Source of the DNA: Brevundimonas intermedia
Lineage (GTDB): Bacteria > Pseudomonadota > Alphaproteobacteria > Caulobacterales > Caulobacteraceae
Assembly: GCF_027922165.1 (NCBI RefSeq)
Contig: NZ_BSFD01000004.1
Location: forward strand, 1-64,000
Direction of reading: 5' to 3'
Length of the DNA: 64,000 bases
The translations under genes and the position numbers were made by a program. Below, one piece after another: positions 34,147 through 43,701 of the stretch. The notes below the pieces were generated by a model. It saw only the letters and a program-made list of their open reading frames with translations. It had not been told where the DNA came from and ran no database searches. The first letter of the stretch is position 1. Each line of letters begins with the position of its first letter.

Positions 34147-36384
34147 ATGTTCGATATCAAACGCAAGACGATCGAGTGGGCCGGACGCCCGCTGACCCTG
34201 GAAACGGGCCGCATCGCCCGCCAAGCCGACGGCGCCGTGCTGGCGACCTATGGCGAGACCGTGGTTCTGGCCACCGTCGTCTACGGCCGTTCGCCCAAGC
34301 CGGGCCTGGATTTCTTCCCCCTGACCGTCAACTACCAGGAAAAGACCTTCGCCGCTGGCAAGATCCCTGGCGGCTACTTCAAGCGTGAAGGCCGTCCCAG
34401 CGAGAAGGAAACCCTGGTTTCCCGCCTGATCGACCGTCCGATCCGCCCCCTGTTCGTCAAGGGCTTCAAGAACGAGACTCAGGTCGTCATCACCGTGCTG
34501 CAGCACGACATGGAAAACGATCCGGACGTCCTGGGCATGGTCGCCGCCTCGGCCGCCCTGACCATCTCAGGCGTGCCCTTCATGGGCCCGATCGGCGCCG
34601 CGCGCGTCGGCCTGATCGACGGCGAACTGGTTCTGAACCCGACCGTCGACCAGATCCCGGGCTCTGACCTGGACCTGGTGGTCGCTGGCACGCAAGACGC
34701 CCTGATGATGGTCGAATCCGAAGCCAAGGAGCTGTCGGAAGAGAAGATGCTCGAGGCGCTGATGTTCGCCCACGCCGGCATGCAGCCGGTGATCGACGCC
34801 ATCATCGATCTGGCCGAACACGCCGCCAAGGAGCCGTTCGACTTCCAGGCCGAAGACCACTCCGACGTCGTCGCCTCGATCAAGAAGCTGGTCGGCGAAG
34901 ATATCAAGTCCGCCTACACCCACCCCGGCAAGTACGAGCGTCGCTCGGGCGTCGATGCGGCCAAGAAGACCGCCGCCGCCGCCCTGGTGAAGACCGACGA
35001 GAACCCCGAGGGCGTCGACAGCTCCAAGTTCTCGGCCGCCTTCAAGGAATGCGAAGCCGACGTCCTGCGTCGCGACATCATCGAGAACGCCCACCGCGTC
35101 GACGGCCGCGCCCTGGACAAGGTCCGCGCCATCGTGTCGGAAGTCGGCGTCCTGCCGCGCACCCACGGTTCGGCCCTGTTCACGCGTGGGGAAACCCAGG
35201 CCCTGGTCGTCGCCACCCTGGGCACCGGCGAAGACGAGCAGTACATCGACAGCCTGCAGGGCACCTACAAGGAAAGCTTCCTGCTGCACTACAACTTCCC
35301 CCCCTATTCGGTGGGTGAAGCAGGCCGCATGGGCTCGCCCGGCCGTCGCGAAATCGGTCACGGCAAGCTGGCCTGGCGCGCGATCCGTCCGATGCTACCG
35401 TCGAAGGAAGACTTCCCCTACACCATCCGCCTGGTCTCCGAGATCACCGAGTCGAACGGCTCGTCCTCGATGGCCACGGTCTGCGGTTCGTCGCTGGCCC
35501 TGATGGACGCCGGCGTGCCGCTGATCCGTCCGGTCTCGGGCATCGCCATGGGCCTGATCCTGGAGCCGTCCGGCGAGTTCGCCATCCTGTCGGACATCCT
35601 GGGTGACGAAGACCATCTGGGCGACATGGACTTCAAGGTCGCCGGCACGTCGGAAGGCATCACCAGCCTTCAGATGGACATCAAGGTCGCCGGCATCACC
35701 AAGGAGATCATGAAACAGGCTCTGACCCAGGCCTCGGCCGGCCGCCTCCACATCCTGGACGAGATGTCCAAGGCCATGGATGCGCCGCGCGCCGAACTGG
35801 GCGAGCATGCGCCGAAGATCGAAACCATCAAGATCGCGGTCGACAAGATCCGTGAAGTGATCGGTTCGGGCGGCAAGGTCATCCGCGAGATCGTCGAAAA
35901 GACCGGCGCCAAGATCGACATCGGCGACGACGGCACCATCAAGGTCGCCGCCAACGACCAGGAAAAGATCGACGCCGCCAAGGCCTGGATCCAGTCCATC
36001 GCCTCGGAGCCGGAAGTCGGAACCATCTACTCCGGCAAGGTCGTGAAGGTCGTCGACTTCGGCGCCTTCGTGAACTTCTTCGGCGCCAAGGACGGCCTGG
36101 TCCACGTGTCCCAGATCGCCCTGGAACGCGTCGCCAACCCGGCCGACGTCCTGTCGGAAGGCCAAGAAGTGAAGGTCAAGTTCCTGGGCTTCGACGATCG
36201 CGGCAAGACCAAGCTGTCGATGAAGGTCGTCGATCAGTCGACGGGTGAAGACCTGACCGACAAGATCAACGCCGAGCGCGCTGAGCGCGGCGAAGAGCCC
36301 CTGTCGGAAGACACCGGCGGTCGTCCCAAGCGCGAAGGCGGCGGTGATCGCGGTGGCGACCGCGGCCGTCGTCGTCGCGACTAA
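34147..36384 (+). CDS. pnp: polyribonucleotide nucleotidyltransferase (PNPase)
   Basis: 745 residues. Two RNase PH-like domains (about 10-230 and 310-550) are separated by a helical linker. The second holds the phosphate-binding and catalytic signature [18 protein letters not shown] and [16 protein letters not shown] with catalytic Asp residues. Then a KH domain ([26 protein letters not shown]) and an S1 domain ([22 protein letters not shown]), ending in a Gly/Arg/Asp-rich tail ([13 protein letters not shown]). PNPase degrades RNA 3'-5' with phosphate and is part of the degradosome. It follows rpsO after 249 bases, which hold a hairpin. Confidence 0.98.
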   Translation: MFDIKRKTIEWAGRPLTLETGRIARQADGAVLATYGETVVLATVVYGRSPKPGLDFFPLTVNYQEKTFAAGKIPGGYFKREGRPSEKETLVSRLIDRPIRPLFVKGFKNETQVVITVLQHDMENDPDVLGMVAASAALTISGVPFMGPIGAARVGLIDGELVLNPTVDQIPGSDLDLVVAGTQDALMMVESEAKELSEEKMLEALMFAHAGMQPVIDAIIDLAEHAAKEPFDFQAEDHSDVVASIKKLVGEDIKSAYTHPGKYERRSGVDAAKKTAAAALVKTDENPEGVDSSKFSAAFKECEADVLRRDIIENAHRVDGRALDKVRAIVSEVGVLPRTHGSALFTRGETQALVVATLGTGEDEQYIDSLQGTYKESFLLHYNFPPYSVGEAGRMGSPGRREIGHGKLAWRAIRPMLPSKEDFPYTIRLVSEITESNGSSSMATVCGSSLALMDAGVPLIRPVSGIAMGLILEPSGEFAILSDILGDEDHLGDMDFKVAGTSEGITSLQMDIKVAGITKEIMKQALTQASAGRLHILDEMSKAMDAPRAELGEHAPKIETIKIAVDKIREVIGSGGKVIREIVEKTGAKIDIGDDGTIKVAANDQEKIDAAKAWIQSIASEPEVGTIYSGKVVKVVDFGAFVNFFGAKDGLVHVSQIALERVANPADVLSEGQEVKVKFLGFDDRGKTKLSMKVVDQSTGEDLTDKINAERAERGEEPLSEDTGGRPKREGGGDRGGDRGRRRRD

Positions 36385-36410
36385 GCCTTAGGCTGGTCTG
36401 ACAACAAGAA

Positions 36411-36439
36411 GGCCCCGCCGGCGACGGCGGGGCCTTTTT
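36411..36439 (+). terminator. rho-independent terminator of pnp
   Basis: A 10-bp GC stem (GGCCCCGCCG with CGGCGGGGCC), 4-base loop and a T5 run, 27 bases past the pnp stop. Confidence 0.9.
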
Positions 36440-36465
36440 CGTTCCAGAGCGGCTCGGAAAGTCTT

Positions 36466-36867
36466 TCAGAGCGCCATGACGGTCCCGAGCAGCACCCGGG
36501 CGCCGGGTCGGCCCAGGGTGGCGTTGGTTGCGGTTTGCAGTTCGGCGACCAGCTGATCGATATTGGGCACGGCGCCGGGGCGCAGGCCGTTGGCGAACCT
36601 CTGGGCGGCGATATTATAGGCGGCGCGAAGCCGCGGCGCAGACTGCTGGGCGCGAGTGCGCAGCGCGGCGTCGGGGACGTCCACCCCGGCTTCGACTGAA
36701 AACACGCCCCGCCGGCCGTCCGCACGAAGAATTGAGGCCGTGATCACCGGCAGTCGGAAATAGGTATCCGCCGACGGGGCGGCGGCTCCACCCGAAGAGG
36801 CGCGGGCGGGGGTCGAGGCGGCGGCCGTCGCGACAAGGGCGAGACCGAGAAGGGCGCGGCGTTCCAT
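36466..36867 (-). CDS. hypothetical exported protein
   Basis: 133 residues. The start MERRALLGLALVATAAASTPARA is an arginine-rich signal peptide, possibly for the Tat pathway. The mature part (YFRLPVITASILRADGRRGVFSVEAGVDV ... LRTRAQQSAPRLRAAYNIAAQRFANGLRPGA) resembles the pattern of FliL-like or similar periplasmic single-domain proteins, but I would not assign it. It is convergent with pnp, with the pnp terminator between them. Confidence 0.75.
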   Translation of the reverse strand: MERRALLGLALVATAAASTPARASSGGAAAPSADTYFRLPVITASILRADGRRGVFSVEAGVDVPDAALRTRAQQSAPRLRAAYNIAAQRFANGLRPGAVPNIDQLVAELQTATNATLGRPGARVLLGTVMAL

Positions 36868-36925
36868 GTCTTCGTCCTAACCGAACGGGCTTAAGAAACT
36901 GCTGAGCCCGCCATCAGGCATAGCG

Positions 36926-36947
36926 CATATAAGGATATCCTTATGTG
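36926..36947. promoter_or_regulatory. palindromic operator upstream of ahcY
   Basis: A perfect 16-bp palindrome, ATAAGGATATCCTTAT (36929-36944), extended by nearly symmetrical bases on both sides. It lies 67 bases before the ahcY start and 59 bases upstream of the divergent exported-protein gene. ArsR-type methionine-cycle regulators (SahR/SamR type) bind such AT-rich palindromes; the assignment is inference. Confidence 0.5.
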
Positions 36948-37013
36948 TTTATTGCTCCTTCATCGTCTGCGGGCTAGAAGGGCTGAAAATCCCCTGCGGC
37001 CAGGAGCCCTCCC

Positions 37014-38405
37014 ATGACCGACTACATCATCCGCGACATCTCTCTGGCCGACTGGGGCAAGAAGGAAATCGACATCGCCGAGACGGAAATGCCGGGCCTG
37101 ATGGCTCTGCGCGCCGAGTTCGGCGCGGCCCAGCCGCTAAAGGGCGCCCGGATCGCCGGCAGCCTGCACATGACCATCCAGACGGCGGTTCTGATCCAGA
37201 CGCTGGAAGCCCTGGGCGCCGAAGTGCGCTGGGCGTCGTGCAACATCTTCTCGACTCAGGATCACGCCGCGGCCGCCATCGCCGCCTCGGGCACCCCGGT
37301 CTTCGCCGTCAAGGGCGAAACCCTGGAAGAATACTGGGACTACGCGCACAAGATCTTCGAATGGGCCGACGGCGGCTATCCGAACCTGATCCTAGACGAC
37401 GGCGGCGACGCCACCCTGCTATGCGTGCTCGGCCCCAAGGCCGAGAAGGACATCTCGGTTCTGGCCAATCCCCAGAACGAGGAAGAAGAAGCCCTGTTCA
37501 AGGTGATGAAGCGCTACATCGCCGAAAAGCCCGGCTTCTATTCGGCCATCCGCGACGCCATCGGCGGCGTGTCTGAAGAAACCACCACGGGCGTGCACCG
37601 CCTGTATCAGATGTCGGAACGCGGCGAGCTGCCCTTCCCCGCCATCAACGTCAACGACAGCGTCACCAAGTCGAAGTTCGACAATCTGTATGGCTGCCGT
37701 GAGTCCCTGGTCGACGCCATCCGTCGCGGCACTGACGTCATGCTGTCGGGCAAGGTCGCCGTGGTCTGCGGCTACGGCGACGTGGGCAAGGGCTCGGCCG
37801 CCTCGTTGCGCCAGGGCGGCGCCCGCGTGATCGTGACCGAAATCGACCCGATCTGCGCCCTGCAGGCCGCCATGGAAGGCTATGACGTCCAGACCCTGGA
37901 CGACGTCGCCGACAAGGCCGACATTTTCGTCACCGCCACCGGCAACAAGGATGTGATCACCGTCGATCACATGCGCCGGATGCGTCACAACGCCATCGTC
38001 TGCAACATCGGCCACTTCGACTCCGAGATTCAGGTCGCGGGCCTGAAGAACTTCAAGTGGGACGAGATCAAGCCCCAGGTCCACCACATCGAATTCCCCG
38101 GCGGCAACAAGATCATCCTGCTGTCGGAAGGCCGTCTGGTGAACCTGGGCAACGCCACGGGCCACCCGTCATTCGTGATGAGCGCCTCCTTCACCAACCA
38201 GACCCTGGCGCAGCTGGAGCTCTGGACCAACAAGTCGGCCTATGAGACCAAGGTCTACACCCTGCCCAAGCATCTGGACGAGAAGGTCGCCGCGCTGCAC
38301 CTCGGCAAGCTGGGCGCCAAGCTGACCGTGCTGAACAAGGAACAGGCCGATTATATCTCCGTGCCGCAAGAAGGCCCGTTCAAGCCCGAGCACTATCGCT
38401 ACTAA
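37014..38405 (+). CDS. ahcY: adenosylhomocysteinase
   Basis: 463 residues. NAD-binding motif [30 protein letters not shown], catalytic stretch [24 protein letters not shown] (Lys/Asp of the active site), [30 protein letters not shown], and the C-terminal KPEHYRY typical of the family. The enzyme hydrolyses S-adenosylhomocysteine to adenosine and homocysteine, which keeps methylation going. ATG at 37014 follows CCAGGAGCC. A palindromic operator lies upstream. Confidence 0.98.
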   Translation: MTDYIIRDISLADWGKKEIDIAETEMPGLMALRAEFGAAQPLKGARIAGSLHMTIQTAVLIQTLEALGAEVRWASCNIFSTQDHAAAAIAASGTPVFAVKGETLEEYWDYAHKIFEWADGGYPNLILDDGGDATLLCVLGPKAEKDISVLANPQNEEEEALFKVMKRYIAEKPGFYSAIRDAIGGVSEETTTGVHRLYQMSERGELPFPAINVNDSVTKSKFDNLYGCRESLVDAIRRGTDVMLSGKVAVVCGYGDVGKGSAASLRQGGARVIVTEIDPICALQAAMEGYDVQTLDDVADKADIFVTATGNKDVITVDHMRRMRHNAIVCNIGHFDSEIQVAGLKNFKWDEIKPQVHHIEFPGGNKIILLSEGRLVNLGNATGHPSFVMSASFTNQTLAQLELWTNKSAYETKVYTLPKHLDEKVAALHLGKLGAKLTVLNKEQADYISVPQEGPFKPEHYRY

Positions 38406-38429
38406 GACCCAAGTCCCGGAGCCGGTCTC

Positions 38430-39635
38430 GTGAGCCGGGCGTCCTTCGACGTCCTGGTGGTCGGGGCCGGCGCCGCCGGCATGATGTGCGCCGCCGAGGC
38501 CGGGCGGCGCGGCCGTCGGGTGCTGGTCGTCGATCACGCGGCCAACCCCGGCGAGAAGATCCGCATCTCCGGCGGCGGCCGGTGCAATTTCACCAATCTG
38601 GGCTGCGGGCCGGTGAACTTCCTGGGCGAGAATCCCCGGTTCGCCACCTCGGCCCTGCGCCGTTTCACCCAGCACGACTTCATCAAGCGCTTGGACCGGG
38701 CCGGGATCGCTTGGCACGAGAAGACCCTTGGCCAGCTGTTCTGCGACGACAGCGCCAAACAGATCGTCCGCATGCTGACCGACGACATGGCGGCGGCCGG
38801 TGTGACTCTGAAGATGAAGACGGGCGTCGAGCGCCTTTCCAAATCCGGCGAAGGCTGGATCATTAACCTGTCGGACGGAACCCAGGTCACGGCGGCGGCC
38901 CTGGTCGTAGCGACCGGCGGCAAGTCGATCCCCAAGATGGGCGCGACCGGCTGGGCCTATGAGGTTGCACGCCAGTTCGACATTCGCGTCACCGACACCC
39001 GCCCCGCCCTGGTCCCCCTGACCTTCGAGGCCGGCCTGCTGGAAACCCTGACGCCGCTGGCAGGCGTGGCCGTGGACGCCCGCGTCGCCTCAGCGCCAGA
39101 CACAAAGGCGCGCAAGGCGGCCTTTGACGAGGCCATGCTGTTCACCCACCGCGGCCTCAGCGGCCCGGCCATATTGCAGATCAGCTCCTACTGGCGCGAG
39201 GGCGAGGCCATCGTCGCGGCCATGGCGCCGGGCCGCGACGTCTTCGCCGAGCTGAAGGCGGCCAAGACCGCCAACGGCCGACAGGCGGTGCACACCGCCC
39301 TCGGCCATGTGGTGCCGCGACGGCTGGCGGAAAGCCTGTGCGCGCGCGAGGGCGCAGCGGGCAATCTGGCCGATCTGTCCGACGCGACGCTGCGGCGGCT
39401 GGATCAGGCGGTCAACGCCTGGAGCGTGAAACCGGTCGGGTCCGAAGGCTATCGTACCGCCGAAGTGACCCTGGGCGGGATCGACACCGCCGCCCTGGAC
39501 CAGCAGACCCTGGCCGCCAAAGCGGTTCCCGGTTTGTATTTCATCGGCGAGGCGGTCGATGTCACCGGCTGGCTGGGCGGCTATAATTTTCAATGGGCCT
39601 GGTCGTCCGGATGGGCCGCCGGCCAGGTCTGCTAG
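38430..39635 (+). CDS. BaiN/HI0933-family NAD(P)/FAD-dependent oxidoreductase
   Basis: 401 residues starting at GTG 38430, 24 bases after the ahcY stop. The FAD motif is VLVVGAGAAGMMCAAEAGRRGRRVLVVD and the family hallmark IRISGGGRCNFTN follows. Further matches are GQLFCDDSAKQIVRML, VVATGGKSIPKMGATGWAYEVARQF, LFTHRGLSGPAILQISSYW and GEAVDVTGWLGGYNFQWAWSSGW. The family members are flavoproteins of mostly unknown substrate. It probably sits in the ahcY transcription unit. Confidence 0.9.
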   Translation: MSRASFDVLVVGAGAAGMMCAAEAGRRGRRVLVVDHAANPGEKIRISGGGRCNFTNLGCGPVNFLGENPRFATSALRRFTQHDFIKRLDRAGIAWHEKTLGQLFCDDSAKQIVRMLTDDMAAAGVTLKMKTGVERLSKSGEGWIINLSDGTQVTAAALVVATGGKSIPKMGATGWAYEVARQFDIRVTDTRPALVPLTFEAGLLETLTPLAGVAVDARVASAPDTKARKAAFDEAMLFTHRGLSGPAILQISSYWREGEAIVAAMAPGRDVFAELKAAKTANGRQAVHTALGHVVPRRLAESLCAREGAAGNLADLSDATLRRLDQAVNAWSVKPVGSEGYRTAEVTLGGIDTAALDQQTLAAKAVPGLYFIGEAVDVTGWLGGYNFQWAWSSGWAAGQVC

Positions 39636-39851
39636 GTTCCAGGGCGTGGCTTATCAGCGGACTTCGCCCCGGTCGGGAACGGCTGCCCCGCGCGCCCGTT
39701 ATCCCGCCTCTGTCTTCCTAAGCTTCAGTATTGCGATGAACAGGGCTTCATCGGAGCGCCGGAATATGGTCAGGCTCGCGTCATTCCGACGCCAAGCCGG
39801 CCGGGCAAGACAGCAGGACCGCTGACCATTCCCGACTGGGAGACTGACTTC

Positions 39852-40547
39852 ATGATCGAACGCACCCACTTCAAGACCCAGGCCGCCGTCGCCGCAGCTG
39901 CGGACCTTGACCGGCGCCGGCTGCTGCTGGGCGCGGGCCTCTTGACCGGGATTGCGGCCCTCGGCCTGTTTGACGCGGCTGAGGCGCAATCCACCCTTTC
40001 GGCAGAAGATCGCGCTGTGGTGCAACAGGCCCAGGCCTATCTGCAGGCCCTGACGTCTGCCCAGGGCAATTTCATCGAGACAGGGCCGGGCGGCCAGCGT
40101 CGCGAAGGGCGATTCTATCTGCAGCGCCCCGGCAAGATGCGGTTCGAATACACCAATCCGGCCGGGCTGCTGGTCGTGTCGGACGGCTACAACGTCAAAC
40201 GCTATGATCCGCGCCTCAACAATTTCCAGCAGGTCCCGCTGGGGCGGACGCCGCTGTCGACATTCCTGGCGCGCAATGTCCGTCTGGACCAGGGCGTGCG
40301 GATCGATCGCGTCACCCGCATGAATGCGGGCGCCTTTACGATCACCGCGCGGGATTCGGGGCGGCCCAATGACGGGTCTGTGGTCCTGGCCTTCGCCGGC
40401 AGCCCGATCCGCCTGACCGAGTGGACCATCACCGACGCCCAGGGGGCCCGCACCCGGACGCAGCTGACCAACTTGAGGCCGGCGTCCGGCCTGGCGGCTA
40501 GCCTGTTCCAGCTGCGCGATCCGACGCGACGTCCCGGCCGCAACTGA
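39852..40547 (+). CDS. lolA: outer-membrane lipoprotein carrier protein LolA
   Basis: 231 residues. An N-terminal twin-arginine-like leader (DRRRLLLGAGLLTGIAALGLFDAAEA) leads to the LolA fold: LQALTSAQGNFIETGPGGQRREGRFYLQRPGKMRFEYTNPAGLLVVSDGYNVKRYDPRLNNFQQVPLGRTPLSTFL, which matches LolA's hydrophobic half-barrel. LolA carries lipoproteins from LolCDE across the periplasm to the outer membrane. It stands alone: 216 bases with no gene precede it (39636-39851). Confidence 0.92.
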   Translation: MIERTHFKTQAAVAAAADLDRRRLLLGAGLLTGIAALGLFDAAEAQSTLSAEDRAVVQQAQAYLQALTSAQGNFIETGPGGQRREGRFYLQRPGKMRFEYTNPAGLLVVSDGYNVKRYDPRLNNFQQVPLGRTPLSTFLARNVRLDQGVRIDRVTRMNAGAFTITARDSGRPNDGSVVLAFAGSPIRLTEWTITDAQGARTRTQLTNLRPASGLAASLFQLRDPTRRPGRN

Positions 40548-40603
40548 CGCGTTTTTTCGCCGATCAAGGGTATCTATCCGTTGCCGGATGATCACGGCCA
40601 AAC

Positions 40604-40623
40604 GTCAAATATGACAATTTGAC
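40604..40623. promoter_or_regulatory. inverted-repeat operator overlapping a -35 box
   Basis: GTCAAAT and ATTTGAC are exact complements spaced by six bases. The second arm overlaps TTGACC (40619-40624), which could be the -35 of a promoter for the transcript ending at 40756. Confidence 0.4.
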
Positions 40624-40649
40624 CTTTTCTGTCGGGCGTGACATCAAGA

Positions 40650-40757
40650 GCACAGAGCGGCGGCGGCCGTTCTACCGCCTCGGATGCATCCCCCTCCCGG
40701 CGGCGAGAGAGACGATCACCTTCATGAGCCCGGCCCGTAGCGGCCGGGCCTTTTTTA
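40650..40757 (+). ncRNA. candidate small RNA with CU-rich anti-Shine-Dalgarno stretch
   Basis: A stretch of about 105 bases with no reading frame, between an inverted-repeat/-35 element (40604-40624) and a strong terminator (40728-40756). It contains GGCGGCGGCCG...CCGCC, able to pair locally, and the unpaired-looking CCCCCTCCCGG (40691-40701), which is complementary to GGAGG. Alphaproteobacterial sRNAs of the CUCC-loop kind have this look. It could instead be just the lolA 3' end. Confidence 0.4.
40728..40756 (+). terminator. rho-independent terminator before xthA
   Basis: Eight-bp GC stem (GCCCGGCC with GGCCGGGC), 6-base loop and T6, 28 bases before the xthA start. Confidence 0.88.
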
Positions 40758-40783
40758 TCCAGCGAGGCCTGCTACAGCGGGGC

Positions 40784-41581
40784 ATGACTCTTCGCCTCGC
40801 CACTTGGAACATCAACTCCGTCCGCCTGCGCATCGATCAGGTCGCCCGGTTCGTCGCTGAACGCGCGCCCGACGTCCTGGTGTTGCAGGAGATCAAATGC
40901 ACGACGGACCAGTTTCCGCGCGGCGCCTTCGAGGAGATGGGCCTGCCGCACCTGCGGGTGGCGGGCCAGAAGGGCTGGCACGGCGTGGCCATCGCCTCGC
41001 GCCTGCCGCTTGAGGACAGCGACACCTTCCAGGTCTGCAAACTAGGCCACGCCCGGTGCGTCTCCGCGCGTGTCGCAGGGATCGACGTCCAGAACTTCTA
41101 CATCCCCGCCGGCGGCGACGTGCCGGATCGGGCACTGAACCCGAAGTTCGATCACAAGATGGACTTCTACGAGCAGCTGACCGCCATCGTCGCCAAGCAG
41201 GACAAGGCGCGCCCCCTGGTCATGGCCGGCGATTTCAACATCGCCCCGGGCGAGGGCGACGTCTTCAACCATCGCTACATGTCCAAGATCGTCAGCCACA
41301 CGCCGATCGAGGTCGAGACCCTGAACCGGCTCCAGGCTACGGGCGGTTTCGCCGACGTGCTGCGCGACCGCTTCCCCGAACCGCAGAAGCTGGCCAGTTG
41401 GTGGAGCTATCGCGCGGCGGACTTCCGCAAGTCCAACCGAGGCCTGCGCCTGGACCATATCTGGACGTCGCCGGGTCTGACGTCGGCCGTGGTCAAGGAC
41501 ACAGCCCGGATTCACGACGACGTCCGCGAATGGGACCGCCCTTCTGACCATGCGCCCGTGACGGTCGATCTGGACGTCTGA
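40784..41581 (+). CDS. xthA: exodeoxyribonuclease III
   Basis: 265 residues from MTLRLATWNINSVRLRIDQ at 40784; upstream in-frame Mets precede the terminator and cannot be used. Hallmarks of the AP endonuclease/exonuclease III family are LVLQEIKCTTDQFP, GWHGVAIASRLP, NFYIPAGGDVPD, VMAGDFNIAPGEGDVF, LDHIWTSPGL and the C-terminal DHAPVTVDL (catalytic Glu, Asp, Asn and His). It acts at abasic sites in base excision repair. The stop is one base from the convergent MocR gene's stop. Confidence 0.95.
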   Translation: MTLRLATWNINSVRLRIDQVARFVAERAPDVLVLQEIKCTTDQFPRGAFEEMGLPHLRVAGQKGWHGVAIASRLPLEDSDTFQVCKLGHARCVSARVAGIDVQNFYIPAGGDVPDRALNPKFDHKMDFYEQLTAIVAKQDKARPLVMAGDFNIAPGEGDVFNHRYMSKIVSHTPIEVETLNRLQATGGFADVLRDRFPEPQKLASWWSYRAADFRKSNRGLRLDHIWTSPGLTSAVVKDTARIHDDVREWDRPSDHAPVTVDLDV

Positions 41582-41582
41582 T

Positions 41583-43037
41583 TTAATAGACGGCGACCGA
41601 CTTGCTCGCGCCGAGCGCTTTCGATTTGCGGCTGCCGAGCGTCTTCACCGCTTTCGCCAACCGGTCTAAAGCCTCGTCCAGTTCGCTCTCGGGAAGAGTG
41701 TAGGGCAGGCGCAGCCGGCGTTCGAAGGCGCCGTCCACGCCGAAGCGCGGGCCGGCCGCTAGGATCAGGCCCTGCGCCGCCGCCTGGACCGTCAGGCTCG
41801 AACTGATCGCCCCCGGCAGCTTCACCCAAAGCGATAGGCCCCCGGCCGGCCGGGGGCAGGACCAGTCGGGCAGTCGGTCGCCCAGGCGGGCGCGAAGATG
41901 ATCACGTCGCGCCCGCAGTAGGGGCCGGCGCGCCGCGAGGGCCGCGCCGCCGTCATTCAACAGTTCCACGGCCGCCAGTTGCTCCAGAATCGGCACGCCC
42001 AGATCGAAGCTGGCGCGGCTCTGGGCCAGACGCTGGATCACCGCACGATCGGCGCGAATCCAGCCGATGCGGAGACCGCCCCAGACGCTCTTGGACATGG
42101 AGCCCAGCCGCACCACACGCGGGGCGTCCACAGCCGAGGCGGTGAGCGCCGGCGGGCCGCTGAGCGTCAGCTCGACCAGGGTCTCGTCCAGCACCAGCAG
42201 GGTCTCCGAGCCCTTCAACCCGGCCAGAAGTCGGGCGCGATCCGGGGCGCGCATCATCCGTCCCGTCGGATTGTTGTGGTCCAGCACCAGATAGGCCATG
42301 GGCGCGCTGCTGCTGCGACACGTCGATATCAGGCCGTCCACGTCCCAGCCATCCTCGCCTGCGTCGTCAGGCAAGGGGACCGGCGTCGGCCGGCCGCCTG
42401 CCGCGAGGATGGCGTCGATCGCCTGGGGGTAGGTGGGGTGATCGAACACCACCGGGACGCCGGGCCGAACGGTCAGACGCAACAGGTGGACCAGACCATT
42501 GTGGGCGCCGTGGGTGATCAGAATCTGGCCGGGCGAGGTCGGTAGGCCGCGTCGTCGATAGCCCTGAGCCACGGCTTCACGCAGTTCCTCCAGGCCCGCC
42601 GGCTCATAGCCGTGGCCGGGCAGGTTCGCCGGGAGTCGCTCCAGCGCCCGCACATAGGCGGCGTGGACATTGGGGTCGGCCGGGAGAACGGCGGCTGTCA
42701 GATCGATCAGTCCATCCGCCGCAGATGGCGTCGCCGCCGCCTCACGGGGAGTAGGACCGGCAGGCAGACGGGTCCGCGCGCCTTCTCCCTGACCGCCGAC
42801 CAAGAACCCGTCATCCCTCAGTCGTCCATAGGCTGCCGAGACGGTCGTACGGCTCAAACCCAAGGCCTGCGCCACTTCGCGCTCGCCCGGCAGTCGAACC
42901 GCCAGCGGCAGGCGTCCGTCGAGGATCAGAAGTCGTACCGCCGCAGCTAGCTGGCGATAGGTCGCGCCGGCGCCGGGAGTGCGCCAGGAGCCCAGGTGGC
43001 GGACAAGCGAGGAGAGACCTATTGAGCGGGGCGGCAT
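41583..43037 (-). CDS. MocR-type GntR/aminotransferase transcriptional regulator (YczR-like)
   Basis: 484 residues from MPPRSIGLSSLVRHLG at 43037; the frame extends to 43088 but that part overlaps the divergent operator. The N-terminal winged HTH (LPGEREVAQALGLSRTTVSAAYGRLRDDGFLV) is followed by a fold-type I aminotransferase-like domain with the PLP Lys in GSMSKSVWGGLRIGW. MocR regulators sense PLP-linked ligands. The divergent neighbour is a YczE-type membrane protein, the classical YczR-YczE arrangement, so this is probably YczR and regulates both. Confidence 0.9.
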   Translation of the reverse strand: MPPRSIGLSSLVRHLGSWRTPGAGATYRQLAAAVRLLILDGRLPLAVRLPGEREVAQALGLSRTTVSAAYGRLRDDGFLVGGQGEGARTRLPAGPTPREAAATPSAADGLIDLTAAVLPADPNVHAAYVRALERLPANLPGHGYEPAGLEELREAVAQGYRRRGLPTSPGQILITHGAHNGLVHLLRLTVRPGVPVVFDHPTYPQAIDAILAAGGRPTPVPLPDDAGEDGWDVDGLISTCRSSSAPMAYLVLDHNNPTGRMMRAPDRARLLAGLKGSETLLVLDETLVELTLSGPPALTASAVDAPRVVRLGSMSKSVWGGLRIGWIRADRAVIQRLAQSRASFDLGVPILEQLAAVELLNDGGAALAARRPLLRARRDHLRARLGDRLPDWSCPRPAGGLSLWVKLPGAISSSLTVQAAAQGLILAAGPRFGVDGAFERRLRLPYTLPESELDEALDRLAKAVKTLGSRKSKALGASKSVAVY

Positions 43038-43054
43038 GGGGCCAGAATGGCAGA

Positions 43055-43079
43055 ACTGGCTATTTTTTATAAGTCCAGT
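43055..43079. promoter_or_regulatory. inverted-repeat operator between the MocR and yczE-like genes
   Basis: ACTGG (43055-43059) and CCAGT (43075-43079) flank an AT-rich core TATTTTTTATAAGT. A second CCAG/CTGG pair (43042-43060) overlaps. The position between two divergent starts fits a MocR operator. Confidence 0.5.
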
Positions 43080-43098
43080 ATTGCGCAAATCATTCGAA

Positions 43099-43698
43099 AT
43101 GACCCGTCGCCTTTCCCAGCTTTTTGCTGGCCTTGTCCTTTATGGCCTGTCCATTGCCCTGATCGTCCGCGCCGATTTGGGGCTGGATCCGTGGGACGTA
43201 CTGAACCAAGGGCTGTTCGAGCGTTTCGGGGGGCCGGCCGGGATCAGCTTCGGCTTGGTGGTCAATCTGATCGGTATGGCCGTCCTGCTGCTGTGGATTC
43301 CCCTGCGCCAGCGGCCAGGGATCGGTACTGTCGCCAATGTTCTGGTGATCGGCACGGTGGCGAATTTCGGTCTAGACTGGATCCCGTCCGACCTGGACCT
43401 ACCGGTGCGGGCCGGCCTGTTGGGCGCGGGCGTGGTGCTGAACGGCGTGGCCAGCGGGGCTTATATCGGCGCAGGCCTCGGCCCCGGTCCTCGCGACGGT
43501 CTGATGACCGGCATCGTCGCCCGCACGGGCTGGCCGGTGAAATGGGTTCGCACCGCCATCGAGCTGAGCGTCATCGCTCTGGGCTGGCTGTTGGGCGGCT
43601 CCGTCGGCGTGGGCACGGTGATCTACGCCTTGGTCATCGGCCCGCTGGTCCATCTGTTCCTACCGATGTTCACGATCCGCCGGATCTCGACGGCCTGA
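43099..43698 (+). CDS. YczE/YyaS-family membrane protein
   Basis: 199 residues from MTRRLSQLFAGLVLYGLSIALIVRADLG at 43099. Five hydrophobic segments are visible, beginning LFAGLVLYGLSIALIVRADLGLDPWDVLNQGL, then FGLVVNLIGMAVLLLWIPLRQRPGIGT, then GAYIGAGLGPGPRDGLMTGI, which is the family's hallmark (GLGPGPRDGLM). The family's function is unknown; it is paired with MocR/YczR regulators in many bacteria. The start is 62 bases from the MocR start on the opposite strand. Confidence 0.9.
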   Translation: MTRRLSQLFAGLVLYGLSIALIVRADLGLDPWDVLNQGLFERFGGPAGISFGLVVNLIGMAVLLLWIPLRQRPGIGTVANVLVIGTVANFGLDWIPSDLDLPVRAGLLGAGVVLNGVASGAYIGAGLGPGPRDGLMTGIVARTGWPVKWVRTAIELSVIALGWLLGGSVGVGTVIYALVIGPLVHLFLPMFTIRRISTA

Positions 43699-43701
43699 CT
43701 G

